DNA from: Lachnospiraceae bacterium
GTDB taxonomy: Bacteria; Bacillota; Clostridia; Lachnospirales; Lachnospiraceae
Assembly: GCA_024696005.1 (NCBI GenBank)
Contig: JAILHF010000051.1
Coordinates: 372,001-436,000, forward strand
Direction: 5' to 3'
Length of the DNA: 64,000 bases
Each line of letters begins with the position of its first letter. Position 1 is the first letter of the stretch. Of this stretch, positions 1 through 8,091 are shown piece by piece. The translations under genes were made by a program, and so were the position numbers. A model generated the notes under the pieces. The model saw only the letters and a program-made list of their open reading frames with translations, did no database searches and had not been told where the DNA came from.

Positions 1-23
1 CACTGCCTGCAGCCTCCGCCTCC

Positions 24-425
24 TCACACCGCTGCCTCCTGCTTTTCCAGATACGCGATAGCCCGGTTCATCAGTTCTTCGGCCCGTTCCCTTCTGTCCT
101 GAAGCCAAAGCCAGCCGATCAGCGTCTCAAAGCCCGTGGCCTTGCGATAGTCGGCCGTCTTGGCATTCTTCGGGGCCGCATGCGCCTTGGCATTGCGCCC
201 GCGCCTGAACTGTTCCGCTTCTTCCTCGTCAAAGCCATCCTTCAGTGCTTCCGCCGCAGCCGCCTGTGCCGCCGCGCAGACAAAACGCAGGGCGATCTTG
301 TGGTATTTCTCCACCTGGGTATTCCCGCGGCTTTTCAGGATGTATTCCCGGACATGGCGCTCATAGACCGCATCCCCGAGGTACGCGCAGGCAAGCGCGG
401 AATAATTCTTCAGATCTTCTCCCAC
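24..425 (-). CDS. mrnC: Mini-ribonuclease III
   Basis: RNase III-type nuclease without a dsRNA-binding domain; in Firmicutes it matures 23S rRNA precursor ends. The 133-residue length fits the family. The catalytic segment YLGDAVYE sits at residues 15-22 with Asp18, and the conserved C-terminal TADYRKATGFETLIGWL block is present. The start is a GTG at 423-425, preceded on the minus strand by AGGGAAGG, and overlaps the end of cysS by 16 bases, so the two are almost certainly cotranscribed. A cysS-mrnC pair, often followed by an rRNA methyltransferase, is a common Firmicute order; the next gene lies outside the window. Confidence 0.93.
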   Translation of the reverse strand: MGEDLKNYSALACAYLGDAVYERHVREYILKSRGNTQVEKYHKIALRFVCAAAQAAAAEALKDGFDEEEAEQFRRGRNAKAHAAPKNAKTADYRKATGFETLIGWLWLQDRRERAEELMNRAIAYLEKQEAAV

Positions 426-1810
426 TTCACACCTTCCCTGGTATCCTTGATGGCGATGCCCTTTGCAAGCAGCTCGTCACGGATCGCATCCGCTATCGCA
501 AAATCCTTTGCCTTCTTTGCTTCTGCACGCTCCGCGATCTTTTCCTGCACAAAGGCTTCCAGCTCGCTGTCCACTTCCTCCGCAGCCGGTGCTTCCAGGA
601 GCTTGAGCGACAGCACTTCATCGAAGCTCTCTACCAGCTTCCGCTTGGTCGCCTCGCTAAGCTCTGCCTTCAGCACATCATAAAGGACCGTAAATGCGCT
701 GGATGTATTCAGGTCATCCGTCAGCGCTTCCTCAAACTTCTTTCTGTACTCTTCAAACGCCGCAGCATCCACCTCTCCGTCCGCTTTAAGCTCCGAAGTG
801 CGCTTGCGAAGCTTCTTGTAGGCATCGCTCATCTGATCGAGCACATCGTAGGAAAACTCAAGAGGCTTGCGGTAATGGGACTGGAGGCAGAAGTAACGGT
901 AAGCCAGAGGATCATACCCCTTCTCTTCCAGCAGCGATACCGTGAGGAACTCCCCGCTGGACTTGCTCATCTTGCCATGGCCTTTCTCTACCAGATGGTG
1001 CACATGGAACCAGTAACGGCACCAGGGATGTCCCAGGAATGCCTCGCTCTGTGCGATCTCGTTGGTATGATGGGGGAAGATGTTGTCCACGCCGCCGCAG
1101 TGAATGTCCATGTATTCGCCCAGGTGCTTGATCCCGATGCAGGAGCACTCGATGTGCCAGCCGGGATATCCTTTTCCCCAGGGGCTCTCCCACTTCAGCT
1201 CCTGGTCGTCAAATTTCGACTTGGTGAACCACAGGACAAAGTCCGTTTTATTGCGCTTGTTCGTATCCTCATCCACATCATCACGGACACCGACCTTCAG
1301 GTCTTCTTCGTTCATGTTGGAAAGCCTGTAATACTTTTCCAGCTTCGAGGTGTCAAAGTAAACGTTCTCACCCGCCTGATAGGCATAGCCCTTTTCCAGC
1401 AGCACCTCGATCATGTGGATGAATTCCGGGATGCAGTGTGTCGCAGGCTCGACCACATCCGGCATGCGCATGTTCAGCTTGTTGAAATCACTGAAGAACG
1501 CTTTCGTATAACGCTCCGCGATATCCAGCACCGTGGTATGCTCGCGCTTCGCGCCTTTGAGCATCTTGTCCTCGCCGGTATCGGCATCCGAAGAAAGATG
1601 CCCAACATCCGTGATGTTCATCACGCGTTTCACGTCATATCCCGCATAAAGCAGGGTCTTGACCAGAATGTCCTCGCAGATATAGCTGCGCAGATTCCCG
1701 ATATGCGCAAAATGATAGACCGTGGGTCCGCAGGTATAGACCGCTGCCTTCCCTTCTTCGTGCGGCTTGAACTCCTCCACCATTCTGCTTGCTGTATTGT
1801 AGATCCTCAT
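410..1810 (-). CDS. cysS: Cysteinyl-tRNA synthetase
   Basis: Class I aminoacyl-tRNA synthetase charging tRNA-Cys. The zinc-site motif CGPTVY, the HIGH-like HIGN, the second zinc segment with GWHIECS, HHTNE and the KMSKS loop (GKMSKSSG) are all present, and the 466-residue length is normal. I place the start at ATG 1808-1810 because it has a GGGAG ribosome binding site 8 bases upstream and the protein then begins MRIYNTASR; the open frame continues 23 codons further without a comparable site. The gene overlaps mrnC downstream. Confidence 0.96.
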   Translation of the reverse strand: MRIYNTASRMVEEFKPHEEGKAAVYTCGPTVYHFAHIGNLRSYICEDILVKTLLYAGYDVKRVMNITDVGHLSSDADTGEDKMLKGAKREHTTVLDIAERYTKAFFSDFNKLNMRMPDVVEPATHCIPEFIHMIEVLLEKGYAYQAGENVYFDTSKLEKYYRLSNMNEEDLKVGVRDDVDEDTNKRNKTDFVLWFTKSKFDDQELKWESPWGKGYPGWHIECSCIGIKHLGEYMDIHCGGVDNIFPHHTNEIAQSEAFLGHPWCRYWFHVHHLVEKGHGKMSKSSGEFLTVSLLEEKGYDPLAYRYFCLQSHYRKPLEFSYDVLDQMSDAYKKLRKRTSELKADGEVDAAAFEEYRKKFEEALTDDLNTSSAFTVLYDVLKAELSEATKRKLVESFDEVLSLKLLEAPAAEEVDSELEAFVQEKIAERAEAKKAKDFAIADAIRDELLAKGIAIKDTREGVKWEKI

Positions 1811-1891
1811 CTTTCTGTCTCCCTTATCTTTATTTCGATCTGCGGCACTCAAGGTGCGAGATCGATCATGATTATTCAAATACTTAAGTCT

Positions 1892-2443
1892 CTAATCCCC
1901 TTCAACAACGATCTTTTCCAGTTCAGGCCAATAACTGAACCAGTCTACCCTCATGGCATCCGCTTTATCCTGTATTGCTTTGTCAACATGAAGAACTTTT
2001 ATTCCTTCGATTTCCGAATAGAGCGTAGGATCGCAGAATGCCTCGTTAAAATCCATCTGATCTAAGATATACAAGTAACTTATACTATCATATATCTCTC
2101 CCACATCATCATAATTTCTAACAACAAACATCGTTGCAAAGCCTCCCATAATATGAAAGGAGACTATAAAGGAGATTTTTTCTTTTTTTTCCGGGAGAGC
2201 GTTATTACATGCATCAACAAAATCACTTACCGTCGATGGCTCCATTGTTATAATCTCAAAATTATAGAATGTTTTGTCATCATTCTCTTCATGATAACGA
2301 AAAGAATAATCATCCCCTATAGTCTCCATAATCATTCTTGATATCGAATCATCCGGCTTTTTACTATATGCTCCGGTATCACGACATCCCGAAAGCAGTA
2401 TAAAAGTCATACTCCATACCAACCACACCCTGCTTTTTTTCAT
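1892..2443 (-). CDS. Putative lipoprotein of unknown function
   Basis: 183 residues. The N-terminus MKKSRVWLVWSMTFILLSGC is a type II signal peptide with lipobox LLSGC (Cys20), so the mature protein is probably membrane-anchored outside the cell. The rest is polar, with many Asp, Glu, Tyr and Ser residues, and I recognise no domain. A GGAG site lies 6 bases before the ATG. The coding sequence is clearly more AT-rich than its neighbours (many AAA, ATA, GAT codons), which suggests a later acquisition than the flanking cysS and ispF. No mobile-element genes or repeats accompany it. Confidence 0.75.
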   Translation of the reverse strand: MKKSRVWLVWSMTFILLSGCRDTGAYSKKPDDSISRMIMETIGDDYSFRYHEENDDKTFYNFEIITMEPSTVSDFVDACNNALPEKKEKISFIVSFHIMGGFATMFVVRNYDDVGEIYDSISYLYILDQMDFNEAFCDPTLYSEIEGIKVLHVDKAIQDKADAMRVDWFSYWPELEKIVVEGD

Positions 2444-2510
2444 CTTATCTCCAAAATATTAGAAAACAAACTAATAGATTCAGCATATCCAGTCCAAAAA
2501 GCATATAACT

Positions 2511-2516
2511 ATTATA
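2511..2516 (-). promoter_or_regulatory. Possible -10 element for the lipoprotein gene
   Basis: The AT-rich gap 2444-2524 holds a perfect TATAAT on the minus strand 67 bases before the lipoprotein ATG. No convincing -35 hexamer lies at the right distance, so this is only a candidate start site for a separate transcript. Confidence 0.3.
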
Positions 2517-2524
2517 CCGGAGTC

Positions 2525-3079
2525 TTATTCTCCCATCCCGGGACACCCCCGGCCCGGACAGCCTGCGCAGCCGCCTGCTGCGGTCACATCCGTCGAATAG
2601 AGTTCCCGCACGGTGGCAAGCAGACAGACCGCCTGCGCGGCGATCCCTTCTCCCCGGCCGGTAAAACCCAGATGCTCTTCCGTCGTGGCTTTGATGTTGA
2701 TCTGATCCGGATCCAGCTCCAGCACTTCCGCAATGCGCCGGTTCATCTCATCAATGTAGGGGCGCATCTTCGGCGCCTGCGCGATGATCGTCGCATCGAT
2801 GTTTTCGACGAAATATCCCTTCTCCGAAAGCAGGTCGCGGACTTTTGCCAGAAGTACCAGGCTGTCCGCTCCTTTATAGGCATCGTCCGTATCCGGAAAA
2901 TGCTTTCCGATATCGCCCAGCGCCGCTGCGCCAAGCAGAGCATCCATGATCGCATGCGTCAGCACATCCGCATCCGAATGCCCGATCAGTCCCATTTCAT
3001 AAGGGATCTTTACGCCTCCGATGATCAGATCCCTGCCTTCTCCTAGACGGTGCACGTCATAGCCGTTACCGATCCTCAT
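2525..3079 (-). CDS. ispF: 2-C-methyl-D-erythritol 2,4-cyclodiphosphate synthase with Cys-rich tail
   Basis: Fifth step of the methylerythritol phosphate pathway: ring closure of CDP-ME 2-phosphate to MEcPP. Metal ligands Asp8, His10 (GYDVH) and His42 are present, as are the SDADVLTHA segment and the C-terminal [16 protein letters not shown] block. The family usually ends there, at about 157-160 residues; this protein continues to 184 with a tail containing Cys171, Cys174 and Cys179 in CAGCPGRGC. The start overlaps the upstream gene's stop as TGATG. The function is certain; the tail's role is unknown. Confidence 0.95.
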   Translation of the reverse strand: MRIGNGYDVHRLGEGRDLIIGGVKIPYEMGLIGHSDADVLTHAIMDALLGAAALGDIGKHFPDTDDAYKGADSLVLLAKVRDLLSEKGYFVENIDATIIAQAPKMRPYIDEMNRRIAEVLELDPDQINIKATTEEHLGFTGRGEGIAAQAVCLLATVRELYSTDVTAAGGCAGCPGRGCPGMGE

Positions 3080-3732
3080 CAGACATACCTCCTGTAATTC
3101 CCCTGCGGGCGGCGTACCACATTCCGCTTTCCGCTCTGCTCCGCCTGCAGCAGCCGGCCCACTTCGCTGTCCTGCTGCTTGACGATGCGCCCGAAACGGT
3201 CATAATGTGTCAAAAGCTCCGTATTCTTTGCCGACTTCTTTTTCCCGTGTTCGGTAAGGAGCTCCATCAATCCTTCCTCATCCCCGGCCGCGATCAGCGC
3301 GCGGATGCGTTCCTCCCGGTCCGCTTCGTCGTCCCCGTCCGCCTCCTGCGGTCCCGCCGCTTTGACCGAAACAGCTTCCTTCTTTTCGGCTGCTGTTTCT
3401 TCCGTGCCTCCGTACCAGAGGTCGTGGAAAAAGCGCCCCAGGAAAGCACTGATCCGCTCCCAAAGTTTCCGGATGGACGATCCCGCCTTCGCACCGGCTT
3501 CTTCCCCGGCCTTTTCCGCGGAAGCCGAATGGAATGCCGTTTCCTTTACGACCTCTTCGGTCTTTTTCGCCTGCGGCTTGCGTTCCTTCTGTTCCCCGTG
3601 TTCCCAGACAACGCCGTCATCCTCTCCGGGCAACAAAAAAGCCGGCGCATCATCCTGCATGCGCGCAGCTTTTTTTCCGCTTCGCCCATAAGCGCCGGCA
3701 TATGAATTTCCGCTATCGATCGGCCGGATCAT
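3079..3732 (-). CDS. Hypothetical charged protein
   Basis: 217 residues, not recognised. It is highly charged and mostly disordered-looking (Lys/Glu/Ala-rich at residues 45-80 and 110-150), with a short amphipathic stretch around [24 protein letters not shown] near residues 85-108 that could touch a membrane or a partner. The C-terminus is basic. It sits between a zinc-ribbon gene (12 bases upstream) and ispF (1-base overlap), and has a good GGAG site 8 bases before its ATG. No signal peptide or transmembrane segment is visible. Confidence 0.7.
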   Translation of the reverse strand: MIRPIDSGNSYAGAYGRSGKKAARMQDDAPAFLLPGEDDGVVWEHGEQKERKPQAKKTEEVVKETAFHSASAEKAGEEAGAKAGSSIRKLWERISAFLGRFFHDLWYGGTEETAAEKKEAVSVKAAGPQEADGDDEADREERIRALIAAGDEEGLMELLTEHGKKKSAKNTELLTHYDRFGRIVKQQDSEVGRLLQAEQSGKRNVVRRPQGNYRRYV

Positions 3733-3744
3733 GAGAACTCTCCG

Positions 3745-5643
3745 TCAGGGTGTGCCCCCGAGCAAAGGATTCGCATTCACCTGGGACGGTCCGCCGAGAA
3801 CAGGATTTCCTCCGGGTACCCCCGGTGCGGAAGAATAAGGCACAGCTGCAACTCCGGGAGGCATGCCCGGTGCTGCCGCAAATGCGGGCATCCCGGCTGC
3901 CGGTGTTGCCGGCCCGCCAAAGATCGGCGATGCGGACTGCGCATTTCCCAGATAAGAGGAAAGGCCGCTCGGTCCCACTGCCTGCTGGCTGGCATATGCG
4001 GGCGCATTGCCGCGCGCAGGGCCGTTGCCTGAAGCCGCGAATGCAGCCTGCTGCATGGCCTGGATCTGTTCCGTCGTGACACGCCCGAAGGAACCTCTTT
4101 CGGGAGTGATATAGTTGTCAAAAGATATCTCGCCGTGAAGGCCGCCGGCCGGAGCCTGCGTGCCGTTTTTGATCGCTCTCTCGGCAGCACGGAGACTTGC
4201 CGATTCAAAGATCGATGCTTCCGCCTTTTTCTTCTCTTCCTCTGCGCGCATCTTTTCCAGGATGCCGGGTTCGCTCATCATGCCGGACAAAGCACCGCCT
4301 CCCTGGCCGCCGCTGTTTAAGGATGCCGATTCGAAAATGCCGCCTTCCACGGGTGCGGAAGTCTGCTCCGTATTGGTAACATTGGTAACGCTGACAGACT
4401 GTCCCGGCATCGAAGACGGTACCGCACGTGCGGCGGCATAGCCTCCCGCCTGGTAAGGTGCCGATCCGTAAAGAGCAGCCGGCGAAGATGTCGGTGCCGC
4501 ATACGGTGCTGCGGGTGCAGCGGGCTGCGCATATAACAAAGCCTCAGGCGGAACGTTTCCGCTCGGTGCCACTCCATACGCTGCGGGTGCGGCAGGTGCT
4601 GCGGGTGCAGCGGGCTGCGCATATAACAAAGCCTCAGGCGGAACGTTTCCGCTCGGTGCCACTCCGTACGCTGCGGGTGCGGCAGGTGCTGCGGGTGCAG
4701 CAGGCTGCGCATATAACAGTGTCTCGGGCGGAATGTTTCCGCTCGGTGCCACTCCGTACGCTGCGGGTGCTGCCGGTGCAGCAGGCTGCGCATATAACAG
4801 TGCCTCGGGCGGAACATCACCGCTCGGTGCCACTCCGTACGCTGCGGGTGCTGCCGGTGCTGCCGGTGCAACAGGCTGCGCATATAACAGTGCCTCGGGC
4901 GGAACATCACCGCTCGGTGCCACTCCGTATGCTGCCGGCGCAGCAGGAGCTTCCGCTCCCAGACTCGGGATCGGCGGAGGCGTCAGATAAGACTCTGCCG
5001 GTGCTGCCGGTGCAACAGGAGCCGCAGGCGCTGCAGGTGCAACAGGTGCTGCAGGAGCTGCGGGTGCTGCTTCGGGTGCCAGCGAAGCCAGATTGCTTCC
5101 GCTGTGCGTTTCTTTATAGTTGGGCTGATATGCCGGAGCGGACGCTGCCACACGCGGCTTGTAAGCAGGACGGAACGGAGAAACGGGTGCCGGCGAGAAC
5201 AGAGCTGCCGGATCAACGGACGATACACCTGCTTCCACCTGTGTGGAAGGGTTCTCGCTTTCGTAAGCATAGGGCTCCGGAGCCGGTGTATAGGAAACGT
5301 TCGGCATGTCCGGAACGACAGGCGCATTCGGCGCTGCAGGCAGCGGATACGCTTCGGGTGCGGGTGCCGGTGCAGGCGCTTCCGCAACCGGTTCGGGCGC
5401 AGGTGCCGCTGCAGGGGCCGGCGCAGGCGCGGGTGCCGCCGACTTCAGGAAATCCAGCTCCGCCACACCGTGGGTATCGCCGGAACGGTTGTATACACTG
5501 CCGAAGGAGATCGAGCTGTTCACCTGACCGCCCTTTTTCTTGAGCTCTCTCATGTATTTTTTGAGATTGAATTTACAGCCCGGGCAAAGCTTTGAACTGT
5601 CGTCTACAAAGCGGTTGCACTGCGGGCAGGTGATATTGGCCAT
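3745..5643 (-). CDS. Zinc-ribbon protein with Pro/Ala tandem repeats
   Basis: 632 residues. The N-terminus carries a zinc ribbon, CPQC at residues 6-9 and CPGC at 20-23, followed by a basic segment (KKYMRELKKKGG). The rest is a long, low-complexity Pro/Ala/Tyr-rich region containing five near-identical copies of a module around AAYGVAPSG, PPE and LLYAQP, then a Gln/Ala/Gly-rich C-terminus. No signal peptide or membrane span is visible, so it is probably cytoplasmic. Such an architecture suits a flexible scaffold anchored by its zinc ribbon, but that is inference. The start has an AGGAGG site. It heads the operon with the unknown gene and ispF. Confidence 0.85.
   Translation of the reverse strand: MANITCPQCNRFVDDSSKLCPGCKFNLKKYMRELKKKGGQVNSSISFGSVYNRSGDTHGVAELDFLKSAAPAPAPAPAAAPAPEPVAEAPAPAPAPEAYPLPAAPNAPVVPDMPNVSYTPAPEPYAYESENPSTQVEAGVSSVDPAALFSPAPVSPFRPAYKPRVAASAPAYQPNYKETHSGSNLASLAPEAAPAAPAAPVAPAAPAAPVAPAAPAESYLTPPPIPSLGAEAPAAPAAYGVAPSGDVPPEALLYAQPVAPAAPAAPAAYGVAPSGDVPPEALLYAQPAAPAAPAAYGVAPSGNIPPETLLYAQPAAPAAPAAPAAYGVAPSGNVPPEALLYAQPAAPAAPAAPAAYGVAPSGNVPPEALLYAQPAAPAAPYAAPTSSPAALYGSAPYQAGGYAAARAVPSSMPGQSVSVTNVTNTEQTSAPVEGGIFESASLNSGGQGGGALSGMMSEPGILEKMRAEEEKKKAEASIFESASLRAAERAIKNGTQAPAGGLHGEISFDNYITPERGSFGRVTTEQIQAMQQAAFAASGNGPARGNAPAYASQQAVGPSGLSSYLGNAQSASPIFGGPATPAAGMPAFAAAPGMPPGVAAVPYSSAPGVPGGNPVLGGPSQVNANPLLGGTP
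4525..4943. repeat. Five tandem coding repeats, period 90/90/81/90 bases
   Basis: The motif CTGCGCATATAAC starts at 4525, 4615, 4705, 4786 and 4876. Period differences are a multiple of 9 bases, meaning gain or loss of one Pro-Ala-Ala tripeptide. The reading frame stays open through all copies, so the repeats evolve as protein. Sequence identity between copies is very high, which suggests recent slippage or recombination. Confidence 0.92.
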
Positions 5644-5712
5644 GATCCGTTTCCTCCTGATTTTACGTCAAAAAAGTACTGTTCACGGGTATCCGTCAAC
5701 ATACATAGAAAT

Positions 5713-5741
5713 ATTATACACGATAAGATTTCAAAAGAAAA
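5713..5741 (-). promoter_or_regulatory. Probable promoter of the zinc-ribbon operon
   Basis: Minus-strand TATAAT at 5713-5718, preceded by GTG. The -35 region at 5736-5741 (TTTTCT) is weak at 17-base spacing. It lies about 70 bases before the zinc-ribbon ATG. Confidence 0.4.
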
Positions 5742-5747
5742 GAATAT

Positions 5748-5775
5748 TTGACGATATTGCACAAAATTGTATACT
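5748..5775 (+). promoter_or_regulatory. Upstream aroC promoter P1
   Basis: TTGACG at 5748-5753, a 16-base spacer and TATACT at 5770-5775: a good sigma-A-type match about 125 bases before the aroC start. Confidence 0.55.
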
Positions 5776-5810
5776 CTGCTACCCGATGGCCATATATCTT
5801 GTGTTTTTTA

Positions 5811-5839
5811 TTGCATCACAGGCTCCGGGATGGTAAAAT
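5811..5839 (+). promoter_or_regulatory. Proximal aroC promoter P2
   Basis: TTGCAT at 5811-5816, a 17-base spacer and TAAAAT at 5834-5839, about 62 bases before the aroC start. The TTGCAT -35 recurs before several other genes in this window. Confidence 0.55.
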
Positions 5840-5901
5840 CAGTAACCGTAACAGAAAAACAGGAGGATATTTTCGGAATATCCTTTCACGGGAGGGAAAC
5901 C

Positions 5902-7011
5902 ATGTCGGGATCAAGTTTCGGAAAACTGTTTCGTGTCACCACCTGGGGGGAAAGCCACGGGCCGGCGCTGGGATGCGTCATAGACGGCTGTCCCGCGGGA
6001 TTGCGTCTTAGCCCCGAACTCCTTCAGCCCATGCTTGACCGCCGCAAGCCCGGCACCTCTTCCGCCACCACCGCGCGCAAAGAGGACGACCTGGTCGAGA
6101 TCCTTTCGGGTGTTTTCGAAGGCTTCACTACCGGCACCCCTATCTCGCTCCTGATCCGCAACACCTCCCAGATATCAAAAGATTACGGCAACCTGGCCGA
6201 TACCTATCGTCCGGGCCACGCCGATTATTGCTATGACGCAAAATACGGCATCCGCGACTACCGCGGCGGCGGACGCAGCTCCGGCCGCGAGACCGCAGCC
6301 CGTGTTGCCGCCGGCGCCGTTGCTTCCCTCATCCTTGAAGAGCTCGGGATCCGTCTGCGTGCCTACACTACCGCGATCGGTTCCGTTACGCTCCCGGAGG
6401 GGTTTGCTGCCTCTCTTTCGCTGAAAGAACTGGCCGCTGCAAGCGCCAATCCCGTCTGCATGCCTTCCGCCGAAGAAGCGGCAAAGGCTCTGGCGCTCGT
6501 GGAGGAAGCCCGTTCCGAAAAAGATTCCCTCGGCGGTGTCGCGGAATGCCGCATCGAGGGCGTTCCCGCCGGGATCGGCGAGCCCGTCTTTGACAAACTC
6601 GACGCCGTTCTGGGACAGGCTGTCTTTTCGATCGGCGGCGTAAAAGCCGTGGAGATCGGAGACGGCATCGCAGCTGCCAAAGCACGCGGCAGCGAGAACA
6701 ACGATTGTTCCCACATGGAAAACGGGAAAGTCGTTTTCGAAACGAACCATGCAGGCGGCATCCTCGGCGGCATCTCCAACGGCGCCCCCATCCTCCTGCG
6801 TGCCCACTTCAAGCCCACACCTTCCATCTTCCGCGAACAGAAGACCGTAAACAAAAATGGCGAGGATACACTCCTCACCATAGCCGGCCGGCACGATCCG
6901 GTGATCGTTCCGCGCGCCGTTGTCGTTGTGGAAAGCATGTGCGCCATTGCCCTTCTCGATCTGCTGCTCGAAAATAACGGCAGCCGCATGGACAGGTTGT
7001 CCGGGCGTTAA
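5902..7011 (+). CDS. aroC: Chorismate synthase
   Basis: Last step of the shikimate pathway: 5-enolpyruvylshikimate-3-phosphate to chorismate, needing reduced FMN. GESHG at residues 16-20 and the RGGGRSSGRET block at 121-131 are family signatures, and 369 residues is the usual length. The start at ATG 5902 follows GGGAGGG and gives MSGSSFGKLF; an in-frame extension back to 5767 would run across the promoter region and lacks a ribosome binding site. It is monocistronic and convergent with the lactonase gene, separate from aroE-aroQ-aroK near 15-16.6 kb. Confidence 0.97.
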   Translation: MSGSSFGKLFRVTTWGESHGPALGCVIDGCPAGLRLSPELLQPMLDRRKPGTSSATTARKEDDLVEILSGVFEGFTTGTPISLLIRNTSQISKDYGNLADTYRPGHADYCYDAKYGIRDYRGGGRSSGRETAARVAAGAVASLILEELGIRLRAYTTAIGSVTLPEGFAASLSLKELAAASANPVCMPSAEEAAKALALVEEARSEKDSLGGVAECRIEGVPAGIGEPVFDKLDAVLGQAVFSIGGVKAVEIGDGIAAAKARGSENNDCSHMENGKVVFETNHAGGILGGISNGAPILLRAHFKPTPSIFREQKTVNKNGEDTLLTIAGRHDPVIVPRAVVVVESMCAIALLDLLLENNGSRMDRLSGR

Positions 7012-7040
7012 AACGCACTCTTTCGAAAAGCAGATCCTTC

Positions 7041-8090
7041 TCAGGAAAGCCTGTGGAATACGATGCAGTTGGGCTGCATGATCTTGATCTCCTTCGTGTT
7101 CATCACCAGCGTTCCCTTTTTCAGATCCGTTGCGAAAAAGGTCATCGTGTTATTCCCGTGATTCAATGAGACCAGATGGCGGTTGTCCGGGAACAGCGCC
7201 GCATCCTTCGGGTAATCCCCGCTGATCGGCAGGCAGAGGATCTTCTCAAGACGTCCGCTCAGCTGATCGATGCGGTAAATGATCACGCTGTTGTCTCCGG
7301 CATTCGAACAGAGCACGTAGTTGAAATCTTCGGACAGATTCAGCGCCGATGCCGCCGCGTCTCCCGCGTGGTATTCGTTCAGCGTCGAAATGGACTGCAG
7401 CTTCTCAAATTCGGGATTGTCGTTTTTCTCGTAGTAATGATATACATCCACGCACTTGCTCGCTTCGTGCACGATATAGATGTAATCCCCGTTCTTGGAG
7501 ATCTTGATGTGCCTGGGGCCGGAATACTGCTCGGAATGGATGATGTCCACCATCTTGAGCGTTCCGTGCGCGTGATCCAGACGGTAGACCTTGGTATGGT
7601 CGAGGCCCAGATCAGCTGCCAGCAGATAATGGTTATCCCTGGTCATCTTCACACAGTTGACGTGCGGGCGGAAATTCCGATCCGCCACGCTGCCGATGCC
7701 CTTGTGATAGACCTCGTCCGTGATCTCGCCGATCACGCCGTCCTCTTCAAGGCGGAGCGCCGTGATCTTTCCGTCGTGATAGCCCGCCACAAAAAGATAG
7801 CGGTCATCGTAATCCGTCGAAAGATAACAGCCGCGCATGCCGTTGATCCCGGCCGCCGCGATCATCTCCAGCGTCCCGTCGGGGCGGATGCGGTAAGCCT
7901 CCACGCCGTAATCGGTGATGGAATACAGGACCTTGCGGTTGTGTGTGATCGTCATGTAGGAAGAATTCGAGATCTCGACCTGGTCCTTCTCGCTGAAGAT
8001 CCCGTTCTCCATGTCCACGTCGTAAACGCGGATGCCGACCTTGCTTCCCTGCGTATAGCAGGATACATACGCAACATAATGATCTGCCAT
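7041..8090 (-). CDS. pgl: Lactonase-family beta-propeller protein (6-phosphogluconolactonase type)
   Basis: 349 residues of repeated beta-propeller blades typical of the seven-bladed lactonase family (Pfam Lactonase), whose studied members hydrolyse 6-phosphogluconolactone. Conserved segments such as RPHVNCV, GPRHIKISKNG, HAGDAAASALNLS and LVSLNHGNNT can be seen. No signal peptide. The ribosome binding site (GGAGAGGG) lies inside the end of the citrate synthase gene, one base apart, so the two are coupled. Family membership is secure; the actual substrate is inferred, since many relatives have no measured activity. Confidence 0.85.
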   Translation of the reverse strand: MADHYVAYVSCYTQGSKVGIRVYDVDMENGIFSEKDQVEISNSSYMTITHNRKVLYSITDYGVEAYRIRPDGTLEMIAAAGINGMRGCYLSTDYDDRYLFVAGYHDGKITALRLEEDGVIGEITDEVYHKGIGSVADRNFRPHVNCVKMTRDNHYLLAADLGLDHTKVYRLDHAHGTLKMVDIIHSEQYSGPRHIKISKNGDYIYIVHEASKCVDVYHYYEKNDNPEFEKLQSISTLNEYHAGDAAASALNLSEDFNYVLCSNAGDNSVIIYRIDQLSGRLEKILCLPISGDYPKDAALFPDNRHLVSLNHGNNTMTFFATDLKKGTLVMNTKEIKIMQPNCIVFHRLS

Positions 8091-8091
8091 G

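Noticed and set aside
1892-2524. Prophage or transposon remnant around the AT-rich lipoprotein gene
   Set aside because: No integrase, transposase, terminal repeats or target duplications are visible.
4525-4943. CRISPR-like regular repeat spacing
   Set aside because: The repeats are contiguous and coding, with no unique spacers and a period that varies by 9 bases in frame.
4317-5543. Long open frames on both strands across the Pro/Ala repeat region
   Set aside because: Repetitive, G+C-rich codons of the zinc-ribbon gene keep other frames open; these have no ribosome binding site and only low-complexity products.
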